Below, piece after piece: positions 35,801 to 44,262 of a stretch of DNA of 64,000 nt. Under the pieces are notes generated by a model. The model was given only the letters and a program-made list of their open reading frames with translations. It had not been told where the DNA came from and did no database searches. The translations under genes and the position numbers were made by a program. The stretch comes from CAILUG01 sp041178065 (lineage in GTDB: Bacteria; Pseudomonadota; Gammaproteobacteria; Pseudomonadales; Pseudohongiellaceae): contig JBEGWB010000146.1 of assembly GCA_041178065.1 (NCBI GenBank), positions 1 to 64,000 of the forward strand, read 5' to 3'. Each line of letters begins with the position of its first letter. Position 1 is the stretch's first letter.

Positions 35801-38118
35801 CCACTGATCGACATGCCGAACTTCATGGCGTTGGCGGCGTTCTTTTGCGGCAGCGAAACCCGGAACTGGATCGAATCGGCGCTAAGCCCGGTGGTTTTCC
35901 AGGCCCAGTGTGTATTGTAGCCATGCCCGGTGCGGCTGGCGCTGCCGGCGGCGCCGTTACCGTTGAGAGCACCGCCGTCGTAATCCGCGTTCGGGGTTTC
36001 GCCGGGGCAGAGGTCGTCGACCGTCGCCGCCGTCACGACGCCGATGCACCACTCGACGCGGCCGATGGCGTCCATGTCAAAGTCATTGCCCCACAGCGAG
36101 TCCTCCCAGGCGACGTTCATGCGCCCGCCGTTCTCCCACACCCCATCCGCCTGCTCCGCGGCGGTGGGCGCTTCGATCTTGGCGTTGACGAAGCTGCAAT
36201 CGGTCCAGCCGGAGTCATTGAGCTTCAGGTTCGCCGTGCCCGCCTCGCAGATTGGTACGAAGGTCACGCGCTTGTTGTTCACCGTCACGCTGTAGCTGGG
36301 CAGGTTCTGCGCGAGTGCCACGGAATAGGTCGAGACATTCTGCAATCCCGCGAAGTCACTGCGCTGGTCCTTCGTGTAGGCGTGATAGGCGAGGCCGGCA
36401 ATCTTGTAGCCACCCTCGAGGTTGCCGACTTCCGGACAGATCCCCCTGGCGCTCGAAAAGCTCGTAATGGCTTTCGCGGTGCAGTCGCCGTCGTTGATCG
36501 TGCCATTCTCACCGACGAGCCAGGTGCCGCTGCCAAGCGATTCCAGCGTGCCAATGCTGTTGACGATCGTATTGAGATCAGTGGCACTCATGCGTGTAGT
36601 GCCGGCGACCTTCCACAGGTCGCTCACTGAAGCGAGGCCATCGTCATCGAAGGAATTCAATCCTGTCGACAGCACGATGATCGCGCAGGTTGCGCAGGAG
36701 TTGGCGCCATCCAGCGGATCGGTCCACGACAGCTGTGGCAGCGATGTGTAGTAGCTCGAATCGTTGGTGTTGAACGCGGGGGTCGGCAGGCCGTTATTGG
36801 CGCTGGCGCCAATAACGTTGTCGCCAGCGAAATAGCGCAGCGCTTCGAGATAGATCTCCGACAGCGGATTGCCCCAGTTGCCACAGTAGTCGCCATCGCC
36901 CGGTACCGACGCCTTGTAGCTTGCCTTTGTGATGCTGAAGGTATTGCAGTCGGTATAGTAGTTGTCCGTGTAACTCCAGTTCATCAGCTTCATGCGATTG
37001 ATTGAATTGATGATGCCTGGACTCGTCGCGGTCTGGTTGAGGAAAGTGCCGTCGGTCGTGCTGATCTCGTTGTTGGCTGCGATAGCATTGCCGGTGAGTG
37101 GAAGGATGTTCTTGCGGAGGACACCACCCGAAATTTTCCTGGCGTAGCTGCCGCTGATCAGACCGAACCTGATATTGCCGTTGTCGCCATAGCGCTGCAG
37201 CAACCCGATCGGCTTGTACGTGGTCGCGCCGGTGCCAGTGTTGGTGTACGCCTTGCAGCGCGCTGCCGTGGCGTCGAGGGATGGCACGCAGACCTGGACC
37301 CGCGCGTTGTACGAAAAGGTGGCGGGGCGATCGTTGGTCTGCGGTTTTTCGGCGCCAGCGCTACTGCTGTTTTCGCTGCGGTAGTGGCACTGAACGGTTT
37401 CGGCCGAAGCCCACAACGGCCATGACCCATTGCCGATGCGCAACACTGGCGCATTGGTGGCCGCGCCAAAGGTCGTATTGCACAGACTGATGGCGCTGAG
37501 TGTTAAGGGCGTATAGAGCTGTGTCAGGCCGGTAAAGACCTTGACGAAGGAATGCACGTCCTCGGGCAGGAACACGCGCTCGAGGACTGTCACGCCGGCC
37601 GTGGCGCCGCTGGTCGCAGTATCGGTGAAGCGGTAGCCGCCAAAGAGCACGTGGCGCACGATGTCCATGCGCGTCATCGAGGCCCAGTTGAGGAAGTTGC
37701 CGCTCCAGTCGCCAGCAACACCGGCGCTGTTGCACGAATGCCCGGCAGCGGTGCCAACTTGCGCACTGATATTTGCGGCTGGCTCGAACCTGCCATCGGT
37801 GCCGTCATAGGTGTAACAGAAATTGCTGTCGAAATAGCCGCTGTACGAAAAGCTGTCGATATAGCTGTCGTCGATGACACCGTCGCCGGTAATGTCGGTA
37901 AAGTCGGAGTAGGCTTTCTTGTACAGCTCGTGATCGTCCGACAGCACGAGCATGACGTTCGGTGCAGCAGCTTCGGTGATGAGGGGTGGAACCAGCGCAA
38001 AGTTGCTCGCAGTCAACTGCGCCTGCGCGGCAGGCACGGCGCCGGCGAGGGCCAGCCCCACGAGCGCGTGCGCGAGCCCAAGCCTGTTATCTGCACTAAA
38101 CTTTCTGTTGTTATTCAT
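32812..38118 (-). CDS. pilY1: Type IV pilus tip adhesin/assembly factor PilY1
   Basis: 1768 aa from the ATG at 38118, which has GGAGAG ahead of it. Signal peptide ending GAVPAAQAQ. The N-terminal part includes PNVMLVLSDDHELYKKAYSD and an EF-hand-like DITGDGVIDD; it is variable in the family, and a clear von Willebrand A fold is not obvious to me. The C-terminal third is the conserved PilY1 beta-propeller (YTGGNDGMLHAFNGG, WGFIPMSLLPHLQWL, DAPPQAFDVN) with a calcium loop DWDSDYIDD, as in the Pseudomonas site controlling retraction. It sits at the pilus tip and promotes extension and adhesion. Largest gene in the window. Confidence 0.94.
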   Translation of the reverse strand: MNNNRKFSADNRLGLAHALVGLALAGAVPAAQAQLTASNFALVPPLITEAAAPNVMLVLSDDHELYKKAYSDFTDITGDGVIDDSYIDSFSYSGYFDSNFCYTYDGTDGRFEPAANISAQVGTAAGHSCNSAGVAGDWSGNFLNWASMTRMDIVRHVLFGGYRFTDTATSGATAGVTVLERVFLPEDVHSFVKVFTGLTQLYTPLTLSAISLCNTTFGAATNAPVLRIGNGSWPLWASAETVQCHYRSENSSSAGAEKPQTNDRPATFSYNARVQVCVPSLDATAARCKAYTNTGTGATTYKPIGLLQRYGDNGNIRFGLISGSYARKISGGVLRKNILPLTGNAIAANNEISTTDGTFLNQTATSPGIINSINRMKLMNWSYTDNYYTDCNTFSITKASYKASVPGDGDYCGNWGNPLSEIYLEALRYFAGDNVIGASANNGLPTPAFNTNDSSYYTSLPQLSWTDPLDGANSCATCAIIVLSTGLNSFDDDGLASVSDLWKVAGTTRMSATDLNTIVNSIGTLESLGSGTWLVGENGTINDGDCTAKAITSFSSARGICPEVGNLEGGYKIAGLAYHAYTKDQRSDFAGLQNVSTYSVALAQNLPSYSVTVNNKRVTFVPICEAGTANLKLNDSGWTDCSFVNAKIEAPTAAEQADGVWENGGRMNVAWEDSLWGNDFDMDAIGRVEWCIGVVTAATVDDLCPGETPNADYDGGALNGNGAAGSASRTGHGYNTHWAWKTTGLSADSIQFRVSLPQKNAANAMKFGMSISGVTDLAGEQLKVTNAPTRVMSGSGTYCVTNALSPNNATCNNNNGALGKYIVRLAQGNGKQFLVLGEGGYTISRVSGSTGNRMIFTEPVVYTASAVVSGGKVLPNPLHFTSKYGSFNDIDGDGTPRYNNSLVDNREWDTRNVAGTEVADGIPDSFFPVTNPNELASSLQQVFEIISSRISSGTAAAVVANSSTGLGSVYQAYYHPEYIDDSNASISWGGVLHSMFIDDSGRFREDNGTPGKLDGPNTDYVIDIRYDTSVSPNRTRFQRYTQAGSGVGAVLTPLGSKQDLEEIGSIWNARDVLADISQADLVSQRTTDPGTSYFTQDAGARRYIFTYLDKPASGTVGKVDSGEVVDFVHANFDPAAAGSNNYRYLGLTATSEATNLVKYIRGQDQPGWRSRLVDIPGDGTATDKYWLLGDIVHSSPLVVNPPSERYDILNGDVTYEAFKQQYQRRRQMIYTGGNDGMLHAFNGGIWDAVNREFQTRRYNSGTGLYTVGQSHELGAEMWGFIPMSLLPHLQWLRQTSYPHVYYMDAPPQAFDVNIFANDATHPNGWGTILVAGMRLGGGDFPVDLDGNGSTETTMMSSYVILDITDPEKAPELIAEISAPDMGFTTSMPTLIKSRIPGSGSNFASPSENQWMLVFGSGPDTLTSATSTGQDAKLFAYDLVARERVNINPASQTPLADPAGFFGDLRAADWDSDYIDDVIYVGTAEGSELAPTGKLKRVVLDRTKVNMGLPTGHALMSLVLDVAKPITAAPAVISSVEKNERWILFGTGRLFTTSDNRSTTQQSYYGIKETATYNTSAVTLASLVNATPVLVETDGDIWNGAINTTLSLSGTSLPKYTDLYNFMDSKNGWVRHFTYSTGVNPSERVFNSALVLGSTAVFTTYKPNPDLCTVEGNGYLYALNFRTGTAEAFGPFGANAQGIAYASIDLGQGAPSAPTAVVRTGDDAGVDASNVGDISIVTGSTTGVTNSTGFSSAPTGSGRVSWEELEVPF

Positions 38119-38132
38119 GACTCTCTCCGGAC

Positions 38133-38762
38133 TCACGGCTGTCGCACAACACTGCGTAGCATCACGCGCGCGCCACCTTCACCGACGACATACGCCGTGA
38201 TGCGGTAGGTGCGCTTGGCGTTCAGGGCAGTAAGGGTGGCGCCTGTGCTACTGGAGTAGCACCAGTATTCGACGATGTATTTCGCGACGATATCCGAATT
38301 TGGAATCGCCAGTGCACGATGCCTGTTGGCAGTCGACCAGGTGGCCGAGTCTGCATGGGGTTCGGTGACAGGCGGGCTGAGCCTGCAGGTATTCCACACA
38401 GCAGGAAAGGTCGCAGTGCTGACGTCGCCGTTGAAGTAATAGCCGTTGACGCCAGCGGCGGAGAAACAGGTGGCCCCGCAAGGGGTGCCATTTCCGCCGT
38501 TGGTGATGGCTGAGTCGGTGAAGTAGCCGCTCGTCGTCAGCGCGTTTTCGACCCATGACAACGTGTATTCCGCCGCTTCGAACGCTTCACGCTGGTCGCG
38601 GCTGTTGCTCGACATCTTCATCTCGAGACCCGTCGTGTCCACGGACGACATGCCGAGCATGCTGACGACCAGCAGGATCAGCAGGGTCAGCAGCAGCAGC
38701 GCGCCGCGCTGCTTGCGTAGCCCGCCGAGATGCTGCATTGCCGGTGGTATCAGGATGTTCAT
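38133..38762 (-). CDS. pilX: Type IV pilus assembly protein PilX
   Basis: 209 aa. The PilX N-terminus is seen as RKQRGALLLLTLLILLVVSMLGMSSVDTT, a pilin-like helix after a basic leader, then EMKMSSNSRDQREAFEAAEYTLSWVE, the family signature. The C-terminal half has cysteines in CGATCF and WCYSSS. Minor pilin of the priming complex. It follows pilW by 3 bp and precedes pilY1 by 14 bp. Confidence 0.88.
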   Translation of the reverse strand: MNILIPPAMQHLGGLRKQRGALLLLTLLILLVVSMLGMSSVDTTGLEMKMSSNSRDQREAFEAAEYTLSWVENALTTSGYFTDSAITNGGNGTPCGATCFSAAGVNGYYFNGDVSTATFPAVWNTCRLSPPVTEPHADSATWSTANRHRALAIPNSDIVAKYIVEYWCYSSSTGATLTALNAKRTYRITAYVVGEGGARVMLRSVVRQP

Positions 38763-38765
38763 GAC

Positions 38766-39932
38766 CTAGAAGCTGTTCCTGAGCTGGATCGTCGTCGTCA
38801 CATTCTGGCGCATGAAGCGGTCGGAGCCATTGGTGCCTGCTACATCCTGGAATACCGGATACGCGACATTCTCGTTGTAGACGGGGTTCAGCGAGCGCAT
38901 GCGCAACATCAGGCGCACCGTGACGACACGCTTCCACTTCACGGGGTCGTACGGAAGCACGAGCCAGGTCGCGTTGTTGCCTTTGACATACAGGTTGGCG
39001 ACCGCATCGGCGTCGGTATCGATGCCGTACAGGATTTGCATGTTCTCGACGCCCTGCACGAGTTCCTCGGCAGCGGTATACAGCGTCGAGGTCGTGGTGT
39101 TCAGCATCATCCGTTCGCGAAAAAGCGCCGGTACGCTGCTATCGGATTCAGACGCACCGACGTAATAAGCTTCACTGCGCAGCTCCATTATTCTTGACCC
39201 ACGCTGGTAGGCATAACTGGTTGCCGTACCCGCCGTGGTCGTTGCGGAATTGCAGGCAAAATTACCGCCCATTTGGGTCACGCAATTACCGGGGACGACG
39301 GTTCCTGTGGCGTGTGCCAGCGTATCTGCGGTGTTCGCAGCATTCGCTGGCCCCGAATTCTGGAAGATACCAATCTGCGAGCAATCAAAGTTCGCCGCTA
39401 CAAAGGCCTGGCCGGGCTTGTAGGAATGTGCCTTGTTGGCTTTCACCGGGTCACTTCCCACATATCCCACACTGGCCACGCGCAAGCCATTGTCATCGGC
39501 CCTGCGGACGGCGAGCGCATCCGTATTGGCCAATACATCGGCGCTGAACGCCGCAGGAAAGAGGCCGATGCCCGCGTCATATTCGTAGCCGGTCATGCCG
39601 AGGTCGCGTAGATACCAGGCTGCGGTGCCGGTACTCCCGATGATGTTGTTTGCAAAGGCTGGTGTCGGATTCCCTTCGCTACAGCCCGAGAACCCGGCCA
39701 TGCGAATTTCGTCCCCGAGGTATTTCATCGCAAAGCGGGCGTTCTCCTGCAAGCCGGACAGCTCGCGCTCGGTGATGAAATTCGCCTTGCTGACGAGCAG
39801 CACCTGCACAACGCCGCTCATCACAGTCGTGGCGATCGCGATCGACACCATAAGCTCGACCAGCGTCAGTCCGAGCTGTCGTGCCAGCCTGGCTGCGGGG
39901 GGAAGTGCTGGATGGACGCGGCCGCCGCTCAT
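38766..39932 (-). CDS. pilW: Type IV pilus minor pilin PilW
   Basis: 388 aa from the ATG at 39932, two bases after the pilV stop. The leader ends at the prepilin site G-LTLVELMVSIAIATTVMSGVVQVLL. Typical PilW features: LQENARFAMKYLGDEIRMAGFSGC and the late ELVQGVENMQILYGIDTD. It joins PilV and PilX in the minor-pilin complex under the pilus tip. The longer in-frame extension through pilV is not coding. Confidence 0.9.
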   Translation of the reverse strand: MSGGRVHPALPPAARLARQLGLTLVELMVSIAIATTVMSGVVQVLLVSKANFITERELSGLQENARFAMKYLGDEIRMAGFSGCSEGNPTPAFANNIIGSTGTAAWYLRDLGMTGYEYDAGIGLFPAAFSADVLANTDALAVRRADDNGLRVASVGYVGSDPVKANKAHSYKPGQAFVAANFDCSQIGIFQNSGPANAANTADTLAHATGTVVPGNCVTQMGGNFACNSATTTAGTATSYAYQRGSRIMELRSEAYYVGASESDSSVPALFRERMMLNTTTSTLYTAAEELVQGVENMQILYGIDTDADAVANLYVKGNNATWLVLPYDPVKWKRVVTVRLMLRMRSLNPVYNENVAYPVFQDVAGTNGSDRFMRQNVTTTIQLRNSF

Positions 39933-39934
39933 GC

Positions 39935-40429
39935 TCAGATCCTGGTCATGATCGACACGGTGCGTTTGCCGTTGGTAACGTCTTCGTCGCCGAGCTGGCT
40001 CCAGTCGTAGCGCACGGAGATCACGTAGTTGCGATTCAGCGTGTTGAACAGGATCTGCGATTCGCCTTGCGGTAACGTCGCAGCCACGATGCTGCGCCAC
40101 TGCGTCATATCCCACAGCGCCATGGCATTGGCAGTGCAAATCGTGGCGCCGCAATCGACGGCAACGGGTTCCAGTTCATCGGTGTAGGACATCACATAGT
40201 TATTGTTGCCACGATTCGCGCGGATACGTTCCGCCATGTCGGACAGCAGGAACTGCGCCTGGGAATCGGTCAGTGCTGCGTTGTTGAATTTGAGCGATTC
40301 ATTTTGCAGGGCGGACATGCCGAGCATGCCAATGGCAAGAATCGTCAGCGATACCAGCACCTCGATCAGCGTGAAGCCCGGCTGTGCGTGGGCTGCGACA
40401 GGGTGCGCTGTCATTGACTTCACGGACAT
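39935..40429 (-). CDS. pilV: Type IV pilus modification protein PilV
   Basis: 164 aa. The leader ends G-FTLIEVLVSLTILAIGMLGMSALQ, the PilV-type pilin helix, followed by AQFLLSDMAERIRANR. The gene overlaps the end of fimU by 10 bp; an ATG five codons downstream (40414) is an alternative start without overlap. A cysteine pair, CGATIC, lies in the globular part. Minor pilin of the priming complex. Confidence 0.9.
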   Translation of the reverse strand: MSVKSMTAHPVAAHAQPGFTLIEVLVSLTILAIGMLGMSALQNESLKFNNAALTDSQAQFLLSDMAERIRANRGNNNYVMSYTDELEPVAVDCGATICTANAMALWDMTQWRSIVAATLPQGESQILFNTLNRNYVISVRYDWSQLGDEDVTNGKRTVSIMTRI

Positions 40430-41052
40430 ACGAGGTCGGCTCCTGCCAGGTCGTTATGTACAGTGTTGGCGCCAGTTGTGGACATTGCCGGGCGGCCGGT
40501 ATTGCTGAGCCACAAGGCGCGCGCGTCGGCGGCGACATTTTCAGTTTGGCAGACTTTGAAATATGCGCCAGTCGTTGAGTTGTTCAGGAAACCTTCTTCG
40601 TCGAAGCGCAGGTAATCGCCGGTAAAATTGCCATTGGCGCGCGTCTTCAACGTCATCCTGAGGCCGGCGCTGCCGGGGCCGCGCACCTGTAACAGGACGT
40701 CGGCGCCGTCGAGCGTGCCGGCGGTGCCAGCATCGGAAAATATGATCCAGCCTGCATACCAGTCAGCACCGCCGCTGCCGCCCGCGCAGGTGGCCTGGTT
40801 GATTGAACGGCAAATGCTGACCTTGCGAGCCTGGGTGACGGCTTCGGTACGGGTCGCCGACAAGGCGGTGACCAGGTCATTCATCGCTGCCTCCCGCGCA
40901 TTGCGCAGGATTGTGTCCTGGAAGCTGGGGACCGTCATCGCCGCGAGGAATCCGACGATCGTGATCACGAACAGCAACTCCATCAGGGTGTAGCCCCGGG
41001 ATGAAAGCATGCGGGTACGAGACCGCGCGGAGATGGTCGCTGAGATCAACAT
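40420..41052 (-). CDS. fimU: FimU/GspH-type minor pilin
   Basis: 210 aa from the ATG at 41052; another ATG at 41010 would leave only a six-residue leader, and neither has a clear ribosome binding site. Prepilin site G-YTLMELLFVITIVGFLAAMTVPSF. The GspH-like globular domain has CRSINQATC and a C-terminal cysteine in DLVCP. It is the first gene of the minus-strand minor-pilin operon; the 175 bp between it and ispH should hold the operon promoter. Confidence 0.87.
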   Translation of the reverse strand: MLISATISARSRTRMLSSRGYTLMELLFVITIVGFLAAMTVPSFQDTILRNAREAAMNDLVTALSATRTEAVTQARKVSICRSINQATCAGGSGGADWYAGWIIFSDAGTAGTLDGADVLLQVRGPGSAGLRMTLKTRANGNFTGDYLRFDEEGFLNNSTTGAYFKVCQTENVAADARALWLSNTGRPAMSTTGANTVHNDLAGADLVCP

Positions 41053-41145
41053 AACCGCGATTTTTCATGGTTTTGCATCGTAATGGACTATAACACGGCC
41101 GTTACAGAGGCCGGGTGTATTGTGGTCGCGCCGCACATAGCAAAA

Positions 41146-41213
41146 CTGTGACAGGACAGGAGATTATCGACGGCGGGACAGGCTCCACAGGCGAACTGTG
41201 AACCCTGTCACAG
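41146..41213. repeat. Inverted repeat with GGGACAGG core upstream of fimU
   Basis: CTGTGACAG at 41146-41154 and CTGTCACAG at 41205-41213 form a 9-bp inverted repeat around a GGGACAGGC word (41175-41183). It lies between ispH and fimU. Possible operator or a decayed copy of the palindrome family seen at 17.4 and 22.3 kb. Confidence 0.45.
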
Positions 41214-41227
41214 CGGTGCTGAAGTGA

Positions 41228-42202
41228 TTACGACCGAAGTTCGCGCGGCATTGAGAAAGTTATGTTCTCCTCGACGCCTTCCATCTCGATCGGCACGCTG
41301 CCGCCCAGGCCCTGCAGGCGCGCAAGCACCTGGCGCACCAGCACCTCGGGGGCCGAGGCACCGGCCGTGACGCCGACGCGGGTCTTGCCTTCGAGCCAGC
41401 GCGGGTCGATTTCGTCAGCGCGGTCGATGAGATAAGACTCGCAGTTGCTGCGCTCGGCAAGCTCGCGCAGGCGGTTGGAGTTGGAGCTGTTGGGGGAGCC
41501 GACGACCAGCACCAGCTGGTTTTCGAGCGCCAGCTGCTTTACCGCGTCCTGGCGGTTCTGGGTCGCATAGCAGATGTCTTTCGTGCGCGGCCCCTGGATC
41601 AGCGGGAAACGCGCGTACAGGGCGTCGATGATGCGCGACGTATCGTCCATCGACAGCGTGGTTTGCGTGACATAGGTCAGACGCTGGGGATCGCGAATCT
41701 GCAGCGCCTGCACGTCGTCTTCGTCCTCGACGAGGTAGATCTTTCCGCCAAGGCTTTCGTCGAACTGCCCCATGGTTCCTTCGACTTCCGGATGGAAGGC
41801 GTGCCCGATCAGGATGCACTCCTGCGCGGCGCGGCTGTACCGATTGACCTCCATATGGACTTTCGTCACGAGCGGGCACGTGGCATCGAAGACCTTTAGC
41901 CCGAGCGTATCGGCTTCCGTCTTCACGGCCTGCGCCACGCCGTGCGCGCTGAACACCACGATCGGCGCCGGCTGACCCGGCTGTGCCGCCGGTACGTCCT
42001 TCAGTTCGTCGACAAAAACAGCACCGCGCTGCTTCAGGCTTTCGACGACGAATTTGTTGTGCACGACTTCATGGCGCACATAAATCGGCGCGCCGAAGCT
42101 GTCGAGCGCGCGGTTGACGATATCGATGGCGCGATCAACGCCCGCGCAAAAACCGCGCGGATTCGCCAGGCTGATCGAGAACTTGGGTGCTGCGGTGTTC
42201 AT
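41228..42202 (-). CDS. ispH: 4-hydroxy-3-methylbut-2-enyl diphosphate reductase
   Basis: 324 aa. The three Fe-S cluster cysteines are C19 (NPRGFCAGVDRAI), C109 (DATCPLV) and C211 (KDICYATQNRQ); the substrate-binding SPNSSNSNRL is present. IspH makes IPP and DMAPP from HMBPP in the last step of the non-mevalonate isoprenoid route. It follows fkpB by 5 bp in the operon murJ/ribF-lspA-fkpB-ispH. Confidence 0.97.
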   Translation of the reverse strand: MNTAAPKFSISLANPRGFCAGVDRAIDIVNRALDSFGAPIYVRHEVVHNKFVVESLKQRGAVFVDELKDVPAAQPGQPAPIVVFSAHGVAQAVKTEADTLGLKVFDATCPLVTKVHMEVNRYSRAAQECILIGHAFHPEVEGTMGQFDESLGGKIYLVEDEDDVQALQIRDPQRLTYVTQTTLSMDDTSRIIDALYARFPLIQGPRTKDICYATQNRQDAVKQLALENQLVLVVGSPNSSNSNRLRELAERSNCESYLIDRADEIDPRWLEGKTRVGVTAGASAPEVLVRQVLARLQGLGGSVPIEMEGVEENITFSMPRELRS

Positions 42203-42207
42203 GTCGA

Positions 42208-42753
42208 TTACCTGTCCAGGTCCTGTTCAGTGTTTGGTCCGACAGCGTGCACCTGCACGATGAAGCGAATACGGCGTCCGGCCAGCGGGTGATTGAAGTC
42301 GACTTCGACCCACTGTTTGCCGACACTGCGGACGACCCCGGCCTGCTTGTTGCCCGTGGCGTCGGCGAATTCAATCACCGCGCCGGACGCGAGCGCGAGA
42401 TCCGGCGCGAACTGATAATGCGGAAAGCGCTGCACGTTGTCTTCGTTTACGGGACCGAAAGCCTGCTCGGGCTCGAGGAGGAACTCACGGTGGTCGCCGG
42501 CGACCAGTCCACTGAGCTTTTCCTCGAAGCCAGGCAGCAGGTTGCCGTCACCGATGCAGAAGCTCACGGGCTCCCGATCGAAATTACTGTCGATGACTTC
42601 GCCGCTCTCGAGCTGCAAGGCAAAGTGCAGCCTTACCTCACGCCCAGCAGCGCCGGTGCCTGGAACTGCCTCGACCGCAACTGGTGCCAGGTCGAGATCG
42701 CGCACTTCGATGCGCGAACTTCTTATGTCTGCATCCTGGGCACGCTCAGTCAT
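42208..42753 (-). CDS. fkpB: FKBP-type peptidyl-prolyl isomerase (FkpB/SlpA)
   Basis: 181 aa. SlpA-type FKBP: VRLHFALQLESGEVIDSNFDREPVSFCIGDGNLLPGFEEKL, with the inserted chaperone flap AFGPVNEDNVQRFP and the return strand VDFNHPLAGRRIRF. It has a non-conserved N-terminal stretch of about 30 residues. Cytoplasmic prolyl isomerase/chaperone. Its start overlaps the lspA stop by 8 bp. Confidence 0.92.
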   Translation of the reverse strand: MTERAQDADIRSSRIEVRDLDLAPVAVEAVPGTGAAGREVRLHFALQLESGEVIDSNFDREPVSFCIGDGNLLPGFEEKLSGLVAGDHREFLLEPEQAFGPVNEDNVQRFPHYQFAPDLALASGAVIEFADATGNKQAGVVRSVGKQWVEVDFNHPLAGRRIRFIVQVHAVGPNTEQDLDR

Positions 42754-43267
42754 GCGTCTGTTTCCTGTTCAGCAATACATCCAGCACGATCAGCGCCGCG
42801 CCGATATTCAGCGCCACGTCCGCAATGTTGAAGGTGGCAAAGCGACTATCGTGGTAATAGAGGCTGATGAAATCGACGACATAGCCCATGACGACTCGGT
42901 CGTAGAGGTTGCCAAGCGCGCCACCGAGGATGCACGCAAGCGCCACGCCGAGCAGAACCTGGTGCCGTGGCAGTCGCGCGAGCCATACGCAAATGAAGAT
43001 GCTCGCGGCCGCCGCGATTGCGGCGAGCAGCCAGCGCTGCCATCCGGCCTGGTCGCCGAGGAAACTGAATGCAGCGCCGTAGTTGTGTACCAGCAGGAGG
43101 TCGAAGCCAGTGAACACGGTGTGCGGCACGGCGTATTCGAGCGACGCCACTGCAAGGGCTTTTGTCATCTGGTCGAGCATGATGATGCCTGCGGCCAGCA
43201 GGAACAGCCAGATCAGGCGAAATTGCCGCGCGGCAGCGGCACTGCTGATTCCTGCATCCACGTTCAC
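42746..43267 (-). CDS. lspA: Lipoprotein signal peptidase (signal peptidase II)
   Basis: 173 aa, GTG start overlapping the ribF stop (GTGA). Four membrane helices; catalytic aspartates in LGNLYDRVV and FNIADVALN, and the conserved NYGAAFSFL loop. Cleaves prolipoproteins such as the lipobox proteins encoded at 1.3 and 54.8 kb. In most gammaproteobacteria ileS separates ribF and lspA; here they overlap. Confidence 0.95.
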   Translation of the reverse strand: MNVDAGISSAAAARQFRLIWLFLLAAGIIMLDQMTKALAVASLEYAVPHTVFTGFDLLLVHNYGAAFSFLGDQAGWQRWLLAAIAAAASIFICVWLARLPRHQVLLGVALACILGGALGNLYDRVVMGYVVDFISLYYHDSRFATFNIADVALNIGAALIVLDVLLNRKQTHD

Positions 43268-44208
43268 TGCGGTACTCCCGTCGATTGCATGAAACCCGCG
43301 CGCGCCTGTGCTATGTCCCGCTGAATCTGCGCCTGGAGCTCAGGCAGCCCGGCAAACTTCTGTTCGTTGCGCAGCTTGTGCAAAAAATGCACCTGCAGGC
43401 GCTCTCCGTAAATGTCGCCGTCGAAGTCCAGCAGGTGCACTTCGAGCGAGGGCGTGCGCTCCGAAGTGACGGTCGGCTTGAAGCCGATATTTGCGACTCC
43501 GTGAAGCTCACGGCCGGGCAAGGTTGCATGCACGGCAAATACGCCGGTCATCGGCAAACCCGGCGTCAGCAATTCGACATTCGCCGTGGGCACGCCTATC
43601 TGCCTGCCCAGTTGCCTGCCGCGTATGACGACGCCGCTGATACTGTATGGCCTGCCGAGCAGGCAGGTCACATGCTCACAATCTCCATCGTGCAGGTAGC
43701 GACGTACCAGCGTGCTGCTGATGCGTTCGCCGCCGTCAAGGCCGGGCGCAATCCGCATCACACCGAAGTCCAGCTCATTCCCGAGCCGCTGCAGCACATG
43801 CATGTCGCCGCTGCGATTCCTGCCGAAACGAAAATCATCGCCGATGACGAGACTCTTGAGGCCAAGGCCACTCACGAGAAACTGGCGCACGAAATCTTCC
43901 GGGCTTTGCTGGCTCAGCGTGTAATCGAACGGCATGCGATACACGGCATCGACGCCATACGCGGCGAGAAAGTCCACCTTGTCCCGAAAATGATTCAGCC
44001 GCGGCGGAGCGTCGGCGCCGGCAAAGAATTCTTCCGGGTGCGGTTCGCTGAGAATGACGAGCGAGGGTAAGTTGCGGCGCGCGGCGTCGGCTTTCAAGGC
44101 GTCGAGAATGCGCTGGTGGCCCAGATGCATGCCGTCATACTTGCCGATCGTGGCGGCGCACTTGGCCGACCATTGGCTGGCGCTTGCCAGGGAGTCGAGT
44201 ACTTTCAT
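43264..44208 (-). CDS. ribF: Bifunctional riboflavin kinase / FAD synthetase
   Basis: 314 aa from the ATG at 44208 (an in-frame TTG two codons upstream is possible). The FMN adenylyltransferase domain has IGKYDGMHLGHQRIL in place of the commoner IGNFDGVHLGHQ; the riboflavin kinase domain has GRQIGVPTANVEL and NIGFKPTV. It converts riboflavin to FMN and FAD. Directly upstream of lspA. Confidence 0.94.
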   Translation of the reverse strand: MKVLDSLASASQWSAKCAATIGKYDGMHLGHQRILDALKADAARRNLPSLVILSEPHPEEFFAGADAPPRLNHFRDKVDFLAAYGVDAVYRMPFDYTLSQQSPEDFVRQFLVSGLGLKSLVIGDDFRFGRNRSGDMHVLQRLGNELDFGVMRIAPGLDGGERISSTLVRRYLHDGDCEHVTCLLGRPYSISGVVIRGRQLGRQIGVPTANVELLTPGLPMTGVFAVHATLPGRELHGVANIGFKPTVTSERTPSLEVHLLDFDGDIYGERLQVHFLHKLRNEQKFAGLPELQAQIQRDIAQARAGFMQSTGVPQ

Positions 44209-44262
44209 GTCCAACGCTGATCAATCAAAGGCTGCATTATACGTGGCGCCGTCGCCGCCTGC

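Noticed and set aside
34732..36630. 632-codon plus-strand open frame opposite pilY1
   Set aside because: Antisense to conserved PilY1 sequence; no ribosome binding site or domain.
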